Source: Natrialba aegyptia DSM 13077
Lineage (GTDB): Archaea; Halobacteriota; Halobacteria; Halobacteriales; Natrialbaceae
Assembly (NCBI RefSeq): GCF_000337535.1
Contig: NZ_AOIP01000054.1
Coordinates: forward strand, 1 to 41,069
Length of the DNA: 41,069 nt
Direction of reading: 5' to 3'
The position numbers were made by a program, and so were the translations under genes. The first letter of the stretch is position 1. The number at the start of each line of letters is the position of its first letter. The notes beneath the pieces were generated by a model that had not been told where the DNA came from, searched no databases, and worked only from the letters and a program-made list of their open reading frames with translations. This document shows, piece by piece, positions 24,222-32,388 of the stretch.

Positions 24222-25690
24222 TGGGAGTTCGTAGTCGGATGCGCTCCCTGTTCAAAGGGCCCGAGGAGTTTGACCTGACGTCGGGCAGCATCGGGAAGCC
24301 ACTATTCTTCCTCTCGATGCCAATCGTCGTCACAAATCTCTTCCAGACGGCGTACAACCTCGCAGACACGTTCTGGCTCGGCCAATACAGCACGGACGCC
24401 TTGGCGGCGATCAGCTTCGCGTTCCCGATGGTCTTCCTACTCATCTCGCTTGGGATGGGTATATCTGTCGCCGGCAGCGTCCTCGTCGCCCAATTTACCG
24501 GTGCAGACGAGGAACGTGAAGCCGAGTACGCCGCCTCGCAGACGGTCACGTTTGCCGTCATCGTGTCGGTCGTCCTCGGCGTCGTGGGCTACTTCGGTGT
24601 CGAGACGTTCCTCAGCCTATTGGGCGCGTCGCAGGACGTCCTGCCGATGGCGACCAGCTACATGGAGGTCATCTCGCTGGGCCTGTTGTTCATGTTCGGC
24701 TTCTTCGTGTTCGTTGCGCTCATGCGTGGATACGGTGACACGATCACGCCGATGCTCGTCATGTTCGGATCGGTCGTGATCAACATCATCATCGATCCGT
24801 TCCTCATCTTCGGATGGACGGTCGTCGAGAACGCGCCGCTTGTCGGGACGCTCGCCTTCCCCGAACTCGGAATCCAGGGCGCTGCCATCGCGACCGTGTT
24901 CTCGCGTGGACTTGCCCTGGTCGTCGGGCTGGCGATCATGTTCCGCGGGAACCGGGGGGTCCAGATTCACCTCCGGGATATGGTACCGGATCTCTCGTAC
25001 CTCCGGCGGCTCGTTCGCATTGGCCTGCCGGCATCGATCGAGGGCACGGGCCGGGCGCTCTCGATGAACCTGCTGTTGGTCATCGTTGCGCTCTTCCCGG
25101 ACACAGTGATCGCTGCCTACGGAATCGGAACGCGCGTGTTCTCGGTTATCTTCCTGCCGGCCATCGCCGTCGCCCGCGGAGTGGAGACGATGACCGGCCA
25201 GAACATGGGGGCCAACAAACCGGACCGAGCGGAACAAGCGGCAGGGCTCGCAGCGAAGGTGCTCTTTGGCGTGCTCACTGCCGCGGGCATCCTCGTCTGG
25301 GTGACTGCAGCACCGATCGCCGATCTGTTCACGACGAACCCAGAGGTCGTCGAGATCACCACTCAGTTCATCCGGTACGTCGCGCTAACCTTCGGGTTTA
25401 TCGGAATCATGCGAGCCTACACGGGCAGCTTCCGGGGTGCTGGAAAGACGCTCACTGCCGCAGTCATCTCCGTGCTGATGCTCGGTGTCATCCGCTTCCC
25501 GATTGCGTGGGTCGCTGCCGGACCGCTCGGAGAACCCGGCATCTGGCTGTCGTTCGCCATCTCGAACGTCGCGGGGGCAATCATCGCCTTCGCATGGTAT
25601 CGACGCGGGACGTGGCGTGAGACGACTCTCACGGACTCTCGAGTTGACCTCAACAAGGTCACCACTGAGGCCCCAGCAGACGGAGATTGA
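24221..25690 (+). CDS. MATE-family multidrug efflux transporter
   Basis: Cation-coupled exporter of 489 residues with 12 hydrophobic helices. Family landmarks: IGKPLFFLSMPIVVTNLFQTAYNLADTFWLG at helix 1 (about 22-52), the second-half repeat FPDTVIAAYGIGTRVFSVIFLPAIAVARGVETMTGQNMGA, and GSFRGAGKT near the C-terminus. It belongs to the NorM/DinF-like prokaryotic group. It overlaps its TetR regulator and is probably induced when that repressor binds a toxic compound. Confidence 0.95.
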   Translation: MGVRSRMRSLFKGPEEFDLTSGSIGKPLFFLSMPIVVTNLFQTAYNLADTFWLGQYSTDALAAISFAFPMVFLLISLGMGISVAGSVLVAQFTGADEEREAEYAASQTVTFAVIVSVVLGVVGYFGVETFLSLLGASQDVLPMATSYMEVISLGLLFMFGFFVFVALMRGYGDTITPMLVMFGSVVINIIIDPFLIFGWTVVENAPLVGTLAFPELGIQGAAIATVFSRGLALVVGLAIMFRGNRGVQIHLRDMVPDLSYLRRLVRIGLPASIEGTGRALSMNLLLVIVALFPDTVIAAYGIGTRVFSVIFLPAIAVARGVETMTGQNMGANKPDRAEQAAGLAAKVLFGVLTAAGILVWVTAAPIADLFTTNPEVVEITTQFIRYVALTFGFIGIMRAYTGSFRGAGKTLTAAVISVLMLGVIRFPIAWVAAGPLGEPGIWLSFAISNVAGAIIAFAWYRRGTWRETTLTDSRVDLNKVTTEAPADGD

Positions 25691-26066
25691 GGGGCGTAAC
25701 CATCTAGAGACAGTACATCAGTCGAAGATCGACGCATAATTCAATCGCGTTCTCAGCGACGCGGATGACCGCAGGGGTGCGTCTCGTGAGTGAGCCTCCG
25801 ATGAGGACATTCGGCCGCCGTCGATCACGACGGACAGTGCACGGTCGATTCCCCAGCGACTCTCAGAGGCTGCCGAGATCGACATCGACTATCCGAAACA
25901 CGACTACCTGACCTTGTTGAAACCCTCTTACCGTCTTGCGATTGCATATAGACGCGAGTTCCGGCCGCTTTGCTTGTGAACGGTCAGAAGAACGCCTCTC
26001 CGGATGTCAGTGTAGAAGGGTTTCAACAGAGCCGACTACCTCTCACCACACGGCTGTCGGCGGGGG
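25691..26066. other. Non-coding stretch after MATE
   Basis: No convincing gene. A plus-strand frame with acidic codons (RLSEAAEIDIDYPKHDYL) ends at about 25979, across the left arm of the MITE-like repeat, and may be decayed coding sequence. The inverted-repeat element is listed separately. Confidence 0.4.
25915..26028. repeat. 114-bp MITE-like element with 12-bp perfect inverted ends
   Basis: TGTTGAAACCCT at 25915-25926 and its exact inverse AGGGTTTCAACA at 26017-26028. The right end extends outward as GAGCC, reading GGCTCTGTTGAA on the other strand; the same 12 bases occur at 32860-32871 beside transposase debris. The interior has no gene. It is read as a miniature derivative of an IS with these ends. 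Confidence 0.55.
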
Positions 26067-26251
26067 ATGGGAGAGGTCCTCGTCAGGGCATTTGGGTACA
26101 CTGTGGCTGCCCGATATCTCGACAATTCAGAGGAGATGGACGGGAACAGTATTCGCATATTGAAGCTGGCGAGTTGGTTGATGTCGCTACTGAAGTTCTC
26201 GAAGATGTCGATTCGGTAGAAGCTGGATTGACAACAATCAGCCTGTGCTGA
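26067..26251 (+). pseudogene. Frameshifted unknown small gene
   Basis: One frame starts MGEVLVRAFGYTVAARYLD at 26067. Near 26135 the protein-like reading passes to another frame (HIEAGELVDVATEVLEDV, then DSVEAGLTTISLC) ending TGA at 26249-26251. Both halves have haloarchaeal-like acidic composition. I do not recognise the family. It lies between the MITE and the Fic-like locus. Confidence 0.3.
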
Positions 26252-26298
26252 AGCATTCAACACTAGGTTTATACCGCTCGGCCGGCTTCCTTCCAATA

Positions 26299-26403
26299 TG
26301 AGCCTCGAAGAGACGGTTGACTACCTCGCCGAGGAACTTGACCTCGAGCGAAGTGAACACGTTCGCGAGGTCGGACAGTCGGTCGCCGAGCTTCGCGACT
26401 GAT
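26299..26403 (+). CDS. 34-aa acidic peptide, convergent with the Fic-like gene
   Basis: Small frame MSLEETVDYLAEELDLERSE followed by HVREVGQSVAELRD, ending TGA. A TATA-like TTTATACC (26270-26277) lies about 26 nt before the ATG, fitting a leaderless transcript. The stop overlaps the end of the Fic-like gene on the other strand. The amphipathic acidic helix would be compatible with an antitoxin, but the convergent arrangement is not the usual one and no family is recognised. Confidence 0.5.
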
Positions 26404-27290
26404 TAGAACATCTCTCTGAAGTCCCGTTCGACGAGTCCGTTCTCCAGATACGTGATGAACTCTTGTTTCGTGGGTCCTTGACGGTCGAGCAGATCGTCCT
26501 GATCTGCTCGTTCGAGAACTGCCTGCGCGAAGTCCGTACAGTGGGATTCATGCTGCTCAGCGTACTTCGACAGGGCTTCTCGCCAATGCATATCCAGCTC
26601 GAATTCGACTAATCGGATTTGGATCCCGTCTTTCCGTTCGACGAGGTCGACGTCCAAGTCTTCGAGTTGCTTGAAACGAAGGTTGTTCCGGCGGATCGTG
26701 ATGAGCCGCTTGGAGTCGACGATGTAGGGGTCGACCCACTCCCGCCAGGTATCGTCGTCGACGTGTGTTCGTGGCATCTCAAAGTCCGGGTCCACACTCT
26801 CAATACAGAACTGCAGCATCGCGATGCCAGTTCGGTGATTCGCATTCGGCAGAGAATGTCGGAGAATCAAATTCGACATCACTTCTCCAGCGACGTTCGG
26901 AAGTGGGGCTCCCCAGGACACGTGATCGAGTGCCTGCTGGATTTTTTGCGGTTCGAACTCCTTGTAGAGCCGAAACTCATCCTCATCTCGAACATCGACA
27001 GCAGCTTCAAGCAATTCCACTAACCGGAAGGCGACAACTTGCCCAGCACGGGGGAGGTCACGAATACGGTCGCTCAGCCATTCCTGATCGAAGTCAACAT
27101 CTTGGGCTGATTCGATCTCTGAATCGCCTTCGTAGAGCACATAGACCGGTGTATCAAAGGGGTATCCGATCAGCTTCGTCGACTCGTTGGATCGCTCTTG
27201 CTGAGATCGGAGCTCTGCAACTGATGACGAGCTAAACTTGAGCGAGAAATTTTCGGCCTGGGGGTGATGATAGAAGACGAGCCGAGCCAT
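26403..27290 (-). CDS. Fic/Doc (Fido)-like protein
   Basis: 295 residues. The helix-turn motif H145-SLPNANHR-T (H145, N149, N151, R153) matches the Fic core HxFx(D/E/N)GNxR with L for F and A for G; flanking AGEVMSNLILR and GIAMLQFCI fit the Fido fold. Fic proteins transfer AMP, and Doc phosphate, to target proteins such as EF-Tu. Because of the altered core, activity is uncertain. The minus-strand promoter GGTATAAAAG (about 27330-27340) is strong. The C-terminal third is a helical domain of unknown role. Confidence 0.7.
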   Translation of the reverse strand: MARLVFYHHPQAENFSLKFSSSSVAELRSQQERSNESTKLIGYPFDTPVYVLYEGDSEIESAQDVDFDQEWLSDRIRDLPRAGQVVAFRLVELLEAAVDVRDEDEFRLYKEFEPQKIQQALDHVSWGAPLPNVAGEVMSNLILRHSLPNANHRTGIAMLQFCIESVDPDFEMPRTHVDDDTWREWVDPYIVDSKRLITIRRNNLRFKQLEDLDVDLVERKDGIQIRLVEFELDMHWREALSKYAEQHESHCTDFAQAVLERADQDDLLDRQGPTKQEFITYLENGLVERDFREMF

Positions 27291-27358
27291 CGTAATGCGA
27301 ACTCGTGGGGAGTAGGTAAAGCAGTCCTGCTTTTATACCGGGAGCTACTGACTCGGTT

Positions 27359-27550
27359 CTACGACGTAGGGGATACTTTGATGTCCTCAATATATTGGCT
27401 CTCCCACTCACGCCGCGCCTCGATTTCGCGTCGTCCACGCTGGGTGACCGTATACATATTCGTTCGTTTATCGCGTTCACCCTTCTTGAGGAGTCCTTTG
27501 TCGACGAGATCGTCGAGGTTTGGATAGAGCCGGCCATGGTTGATTTCCTG
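27359..27550 (-). pseudogene. PadR-like regulator, 5' part missing at the IS junction
   Basis: C-terminal 63 codons of a PadR-type winged-helix regulator: QEINHGRLYPNLDDLVDKGL, KRTNMYTVTQRGRREIEARR, ending WESQYIEDIKVSPTS. The part after QEINHG aligns with residues 38-92 of the intact paralogue at 28779. Its frame is broken exactly where the IS inverted repeat begins (27551). The missing N-terminus is not found on the other side of the IS, so a deletion accompanied or followed the insertion. Confidence 0.85.
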
Positions 27551-28622
27551 TGAGGGTGTCATAGAACTCTTCTCACACCGTGATGATCGTGCTTCCCGGA
27601 TTGTCTCCGCGCTCGTAGTTGGTGATAACGACGACGAGACGAAGACACAGAGCGAGGAAGACCTGCGCTCGTGCGTGGACGCGGCCTCAGGCGTGCGTTC
27701 GCCCAGAGGCCGCAGTCCTTCACTGATTCGTTGGTTCGTTCCACTCCAGTGCGGCGATTGTACGTTTCGTCTAGCGTTGATTGCTTCAGCTGAACGCCCT
27801 CGCTATGTTTCGTGGTGCGGTCTTCGACCCTGTACTCGATGTCTTTCGGGTCGTCGGTATTTCGTGCATTGTACGGTGCGACTGGCACGACCCCTGCAGC
27901 CAGCAGGTGGTCGTGCCAGTCAAGCGTGTCGTAGGCACTATCACCGACCATCCAGATCGGCTTGGCGACGGCGAGCGCGTCACGTGTGACGCGCATCGCC
28001 GTCTCTTCTGGCGCTTGTTTGCTCTCGGTGAACTCGGCTGCAATTGGGATCTTTTGTCCGGTCGAAACGATCGTACAGCCGTAGCCGTAGTAGTACTCTT
28101 CGTCGGTTGGATCGTAGCATTTCGACGCATCTTGGTCGGCGGGCATCGCCCTCACGTCGGTTGAATCGATGCAGTAGGTCAAGTCGAGCAGGCCGCGGCG
28201 GCCGGCCTGCTCGACGAGGTGGTCGAAGATGTCGTCGACGACGTGTTCAAGATCGGTAAGGAATCGATCGACCGCGTCTCTCGACGGCGGTCGATCGAAG
28301 CCACAGCTCAGCCAAACAACCGTGTTCCGAAGCTCTCGTTCAACAGGACGAATGCCGTAGATGTCGTGATAGTAGCAGTGGAGGAAGCCACGCATCATCT
28401 CTGGTGGCTCGTGCTCTCGTGTTCGCCCCGTCTCCGCCGGGGCGAACACGTCGAACTCTTCAAGAAATCCAAAGGAGAGATGCTCAAACAACGCTAACGT
28501 CTCGGTCTCCGCGACATTGAAAAACGTCTCCACCGAAGGATCATCTTGCAGGGTCGCTGAACTCATTCCACCTCAGCGTTCACCCTGCTCTTTGGTGTGG
28601 TAACCGTTCTATGACACCCTCA
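27551..28622 (-). mobile_element. 1072-bp insertion sequence with 17-bp perfect inverted repeats
   Basis: TGAGGGTGTCATAGAAC at 27551-27567 and its exact inverse at 28606-28622; similarity continues inward (AAC-n2-TT-n2-CACACC on both sides). It contains one DDE transposase gene. No target duplication is visible (CTG outside the left end, TATA outside the right). It truncates a PadR gene at its left end. Confidence 0.88.
27573..28566 (-). pseudogene. DDE transposase, frameshifted near the C-terminus
   Basis: Starts MSSATLQDDPSVETFF. The DDE core is visible in DLTYCIDSTDVRAM, IWMVGDSAYDTLDWHDHLL and RTGVERTNESVKDCGL. After DCGL the protein-like reading moves by one base (an extra T near 27711) to GRTHA, an in-frame TGA, then GRVHARAQVFLALCLRLVVV and ITNYERGDNPGSTIITV with stop at 27573-27575. 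The two lesions probably inactivate it. It belongs to an IS4/IS5-like haloarchaeal group; I cannot name the element. Confidence 0.8.
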
Positions 28623-28778
28623 TATACTGCTATTGAACTCTCTGAATTTAGAACTGTACTCGTTGGATTGTTTCATAGTACGATGTGTGATTAAAAATGA
28701 CTTGAGTTTCACCCCTATAACTGAATAAAGAAACCGCGCTACTATCTACTGATATGTGAGTGAGCTAATCAGATCTAC

Positions 28779-29057
28779 CTATCCGTTTTCGACATACTGG
28801 CTCTCCCACTCACGGCGGGCCTCGAGTTCTCGAGATCCCCGATCGGTGATCGTGTATGAGTTCGTCCGTTTGTCGAGTGTTCCCTTCTCAACCAGCCCTT
28901 TCTCGACGAGCGTATCGAGATTGGGGTAGAGTCGTCCGTGGTTGATTTCTGCTTCGTAGTAGTTTTGGAGTTCATCTTTTATCGCCAAGCCATGAGGCTC
29001 TTCATGGCCAGCAATGACGTACAGCAAGTCGCGTTGGAAGGCTGTTAGATCATACAT
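28779..29057 (-). CDS. PadR-family winged-helix regulator (92 aa)
   Basis: Haloarchaeal PadR-type regulator: MYDLTAFQRDLLYVIAG, EEPHGLAIKDELQNYYEAEI, NHGRLYPNLDTLVEKGLVEK (recognition helix and wing), ITDRGSRELEARREWE. The start at 29057 is chosen because MYDLT is the usual N-terminus of this group; an ATG 7 codons upstream is less typical. It is a paralogue of the truncated gene at 27359-27550, so the pair arose by duplication. Target unknown. Confidence 0.88.
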   Translation of the reverse strand: MYDLTAFQRDLLYVIAGHEEPHGLAIKDELQNYYEAEINHGRLYPNLDTLVEKGLVEKGTLDKRTNSYTITDRGSRELEARREWESQYVENG

Positions 29058-29360
29058 GAGGTTGAATTTCCCTCTCACAAGAATAAAGCTGCCCGTTTAT
29101 AATCGGCTTCAGCGACAATCTTCCGCGATCAGCGCTGGATCTCGACTGGATCTTTCGCCAGTAGATATGTGTCTGGATTTCCTTCTTCGTGGACACAGAG
29201 CCCCGCTCGAGTAAATGTCACCGCCAATCGTGGTGCATGTCCAGCAGGGGCTGGAATGTGACCGTGTTCAAGGCCGTGAGCTGGAAGAACGAATTTAGGT
29301 TTCATTGGATAGTTTCTTGGGGGGACTACTCCTGGTCAGAGGAGCCTGTAATAAGAATTG
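29058..29360. other. Intergenic region, nothing recognised
   Basis: Mixed AT/GC sequence without a supported frame, hairpin or repeat. It should hold the promoter of the PadR gene at its left side. Confidence 0.4.
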
Positions 29361-29504
29361 TCACGTCTCTTCTGCTGACTCGCCGTCTGAGATCTCGGCG
29401 TAGGTCATGCAGGTGGGACATCCGTGGACGTTATTCTCATCAACGGCAAAGACACGGACGAAGGTTGAGGTAACGTGACTTCCACAGTTGGAACATTCAG
29501 GCAT
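29361..29504 (-). CDS. 47-aa zinc-finger miniprotein (DUF7563-like)
   Basis: MPECSNCGSHVTSTFVRVF, then a CPTC knuckle at about 33-36 and an acidic tail GESAEET. The two CxxC pairs would bind one zinc. It resembles a family of short haloarchaeal zinc-finger proteins (MPECxNCGxxVT type) that I recall as DUF7563. Role unknown, probably regulatory or structural. Confidence 0.7.
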   Translation of the reverse strand: MPECSNCGSHVTSTFVRVFAVDENNVHGCPTCMTYAEISDGESAEET

Positions 29505-29676
29505 ATTGCTTGGTTAGTTTCGATGTTTAGGTTTTAGCATCCTTGAGTGTTACGTAGTTTCCCTACACTGACCACTTCGCTAGTTATCTTCTTGAATATC
29601 TCATCTATAATCACAACCGGTGATAGCGAAGATCCGAAGCTTTACGTTTGATTATCACTATACAGATACCCACACA

Positions 29677-30357
29677 ATGATGGAGCACGTTGACGATATC
29701 GCGGCGAAAATCGTGTTAGCCACGAGCGACGGTGACTCCATCCGCCAAATCGCTCACAAGATCGACGGGACCTACTCGTGGGTGTACACCTGGATCGAAC
29801 GCTTGGAAGAGATCGGTGTCGTCGAGCGAAACGACGGCGTTCATGTGACCGCACCCGCTGTCCGTGAAGGGTACGCTCATACCATGGAAGCAATCAGTCG
29901 GCAGTCTCCGCCAACTACCGCAGAGGCGTACGTGTTGCCACACTTTTCGCAAATGCCGTTCACATATACCAAAATCGACGCTGTCTATGTGTGGACTCAT
30001 GGTGGGTACCAGATTGCACGCGGTTCCGACGCCTATCCTGTATTTATGCGCGTTCATGATACGGACGTTGAACAATGGATATCGTTCTTCGAGCGATATG
30101 GGATTCCGAGCACTGTTGGCGAGCGCGATGACAGTGTTATCAACGACGCCTCAGGAGAGATCTACTACAGCTTGTACCCGACGACCGAACAGTTCGATCA
30201 AGAGTGGGTAGATGGCAACCCAGTGATCACATTAACCGAGGCAGTCGAGTACATGCAGGAGTATCGCTGGAATTTCGAGCCAGCATTACAGATGATCGCA
30301 GACGAATATGAGGTCGACATCGACGTTGACCGGCCCAGCTACATTCCATCGCAATGA
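29677..30357 (+). CDS. Winged-helix partner gene of a nucleotidyltransferase toxin (putative antitoxin)
   Basis: 226 residues. Residues 1-65 form a winged helix (DDIAAKIVLATSDGDSIRQI, TYSWVYTWIERLEEIGVVER), followed by a mixed domain (VYVWTHGGYQIARGSDAYPV, ALQMIADEYEVDIDVD). The stop overlaps the start of the nucleotidyltransferase gene by 4 bp (ATGA). This layout (HTH-containing first gene, NTase second) is that of AbiEi/AbiEii-type type IV toxin-antitoxin operons. Start at ATG 29677 (a second ATG follows at once); the upstream frame lacks support. Confidence 0.8.
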   Translation: MMEHVDDIAAKIVLATSDGDSIRQIAHKIDGTYSWVYTWIERLEEIGVVERNDGVHVTAPAVREGYAHTMEAISRQSPPTTAEAYVLPHFSQMPFTYTKIDAVYVWTHGGYQIARGSDAYPVFMRVHDTDVEQWISFFERYGIPSTVGERDDSVINDASGEIYYSLYPTTEQFDQEWVDGNPVITLTEAVEYMQEYRWNFEPALQMIADEYEVDIDVDRPSYIPSQ

Positions 30358-31040
30358 GTCTCCCCGAACGTGAGAACGAGCTCTTATCGACGCTTCAAGC
30401 AATTATCGATGCTGGTCACCCATACGTTCTCGTCGGTGGATGGGCTGTCACTGCATTCAACCAACGGTTCTCAACCGATGTAGATCTCGTCATCCCCGAG
30501 ATGGCATTGGAAGAGTACGAATCCTTCCTTGCTGAACACGGGTACGAGCAGACTAACGAGTACGATACGAGTGCGCTCTACGAAGGCCGATTTATTCAGT
30601 TTTCGAAAGACGTTGGTAACCCAGTGAGCATCGAGTTGTTGGTGAACGCACTTCGGTGCCGACAGACAGACGCAGAATGGTCGTATCGATACCTCACACA
30701 ACATTCACAGCCAGCGACTGTCGGGCGGACGCTTACAGTTGATGCTCAGATCCCAGAACAAGAGTTGTTGCTGGCAATCAAGCTCCATAGCGGTCGATTA
30801 ACGGACATTCGCGACGTGATCGCGGCTGCAACAGATGCGGACTTTGACCGCGTCGAAACCCATCTCCATCGGGGGAACCCAAGAGTGCTCTCCACCCAAC
30901 TCGAAGGCATTCTCGAGCAAATGGCTGATGAAGGGTTCATCGATGCCTTCAAAGGTGAATTCCAACAGAAAACCATCCCAGAAGACGACATCAAACGGGT
31001 CCGCAGGTTTCTTCGTGATCAGCAGGACCGACTCGAATGA
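30354..31040 (+). CDS. AbiEii/MenT-like nucleotidyltransferase (putative toxin)
   Basis: 228 residues. N-terminal NTase signature: VLVGGWAVTAFNQRFSTDVDLVI with G28-G29 and metal-binding D42-x-D44; a later ELLLAIKLHSGRLTDIRDVI helix is typical of the AbiEii/NTase group. Related toxins add nucleotides to tRNA acceptor ends or otherwise block translation. The 4-bp overlap with the partner gene indicates strict co-expression. The next gene is a TBP paralogue in the same direction. Function as a toxin is inferred. Confidence 0.85.
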   Translation: MSLPERENELLSTLQAIIDAGHPYVLVGGWAVTAFNQRFSTDVDLVIPEMALEEYESFLAEHGYEQTNEYDTSALYEGRFIQFSKDVGNPVSIELLVNALRCRQTDAEWSYRYLTQHSQPATVGRTLTVDAQIPEQELLLAIKLHSGRLTDIRDVIAAATDADFDRVETHLHRGNPRVLSTQLEGILEQMADEGFIDAFKGEFQQKTIPEDDIKRVRRFLRDQQDRLE

Positions 31041-31113
31041 TCGGAACCAGCTGTCTCTTTGGTGAGCAGAAAGTGTTGGTTTGATATCCGTTCAACATAG
31101 ATATGTCTGCTAT

Positions 31114-31674
31114 ATGACTGAGCCAACGGAGACAATTAAAATCGAAAACGTTGTTGCGTCGACGGGTATCGATCAAGAACTCAATCTCGAACAAGTCGGT
31201 GATGATCTTCCTGAGGCCGACTACAATCCCGAGCATTTTCCCGGACTCGTGTATCGGACACAGGAACCGAAAGCTGCTGCACTCATTTTTCGATCGGGAA
31301 AGATTGTCTGTACTGGGGCAAGTAGCGAACCGGCAGTACGAGAATCTCTTAGTACTGTCTTCGAGGTCTTACGTGACCTTGGAATTGACATTTCTGAGTC
31401 ACCCACCATCGAAGTTCAAATTATCGTTGCAAGCGTCGACTTCGGTAGCCAATTCAACCTCAATGCGATCGCCATCGGACTTGGCCTCGAGGACGTCGAG
31501 TACGAACCGGAGCAATTCCCCGGATTGGTGTACCGACTTGACGACCCATCGGCGGTTGCGTTGCTCTTTGGCAGTGGGAAAGCCATTATCACTGGTGCGA
31601 AGACTACCGATGCAGTGACTCATGCAACAAACGCCGTTGAAACAAGACTCACGGATCTGGGCTTGTTCGGGTGA
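31114..31674 (+). CDS. TATA-box-binding protein paralogue
   Basis: 186-residue archaeal TBP with the two expected direct repeats: IKIENVVASTGIDQELNLEQ, FPGLVYRTQEPKAAALIFRS and GKIVCTGA in repeat 1; VQIIVASVDFG, FPGLVYRLDDPSAVALLFGS and GKAIITGA in repeat 2. It recruits TFB and RNA polymerase to promoters. It deviates slightly from standard haloarchaeal Tbp (QIIVASVDFGSQF where I recall QNIVTSADLG). Extra tbp copies are common in haloarchaea and often sit on megaplasmids. ATG 31114 gives the usual N-terminus. Confidence 0.93.
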   Translation: MTEPTETIKIENVVASTGIDQELNLEQVGDDLPEADYNPEHFPGLVYRTQEPKAAALIFRSGKIVCTGASSEPAVRESLSTVFEVLRDLGIDISESPTIEVQIIVASVDFGSQFNLNAIAIGLGLEDVEYEPEQFPGLVYRLDDPSAVALLFGSGKAIITGAKTTDAVTHATNAVETRLTDLGLFG

Positions 31675-31871
31675 TGAGTACGTTGGCATTCCAGGGATGG
31701 GTTTTGACACAATCACAGCCAGTACTGTTCCGATTGGTTGAATCGTCCCATCAGTCCATACGTGAATATTCCGATATTTTCCCGATATGCGGAGTATCAC
31801 TTTCACTCTGGTTACATTACCTATAAACACATCCTCTCCCCTCTATCAGATAGCGGGGTGAAAATCCTCCC

Positions 31872-31896
31872 ACCGGAGTTTGTCACACGCTCCGGT
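31872..31896 (+). terminator. Stem-loop between TBP and zinc-ribbon genes
   Basis: ACCGGAG and CTCCGGT pair perfectly (7 bp) around an 11-nt loop, followed by CCCCTTT. It may end the TBP transcript, or act in the 5' region of the next gene 15 nt downstream. Confidence 0.35.
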
Positions 31897-31911
31897 CCCC
31901 TTTAGTGATCG

Positions 31912-32064
31912 ATGATGAGTGGCCAATACCCCACGCTCGGAGACTGTCCACGCTGTGGAGCCACTATTCCATCATCCCGGCTTCTCATTGAGTATGAGAC
32001 TGATGCTGGTAGTGGAGTATTCGCCGAATGTCCTGCCTGTCAAGAAGTCGTCGCTCCCGAGTGA
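31912..32064 (+). CDS. 50-aa zinc-ribbon miniprotein (DUF7837-like)
   Basis: MMSGQYPTLGDCPRCGATIP, then IEYETDAGSGVFAECPACQE: two CPxC knuckles for one zinc. It matches by pattern a haloarchaeal family I recall as DUF7837. Role unknown. Confidence 0.7.
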   Translation: MMSGQYPTLGDCPRCGATIPSSRLLIEYETDAGSGVFAECPACQEVVAPE

Positions 32065-32078
32065 CTTTCCGATTCTCG

Positions 32079-32234
32079 ATGCCCAGTATCGCACATCATT
32101 TGAAACGTGTTCTTCCATTCCCAGATCAGCCGAATTTGCTGCACGAATGCCGTCGATGTGGGGCTACTGTCGACGAGGATTCAGAGTCGTGTTCTGAGTG
32201 TGGGTCCACGGAAATTGCTGTCTACGATCTGTGA
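32079..32234 (+). CDS. 51-aa zinc-ribbon miniprotein
   Basis: Starts MPSIAHHLKRVLPFPDQ; cysteine pairs CRRCGATVDED and CSECGSTEIAVYDL. A common haloarchaeal zinc-ribbon type whose C-terminal half resembles rubrerythrin/RPC10-like ribbons. It follows the previous zinc protein after 14 nt in another frame and is probably co-transcribed. Confidence 0.65.
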   Translation: MPSIAHHLKRVLPFPDQPNLLHECRRCGATVDEDSESCSECGSTEIAVYDL

Positions 32235-32388
32235 ACGAATAGGGTAGGTTCATTCAGACTTCCCAATAGCATCCCAAACACCGAGTGACGCAGCACACGG
32301 ACAGGTTCATGACGCTCGGCCAGCAGCGGTATCGAACTGACGAGTTCCACATCGCATACACAGAACCCAACTACTATCATTGGAGTGA

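Noticed and set aside
24617-25237. A 206-codon minus-strand frame inside the MATE gene
   Set aside because: Arg/Asp/Glu/His-rich antisense shadow of membrane codons; no family resemblance.
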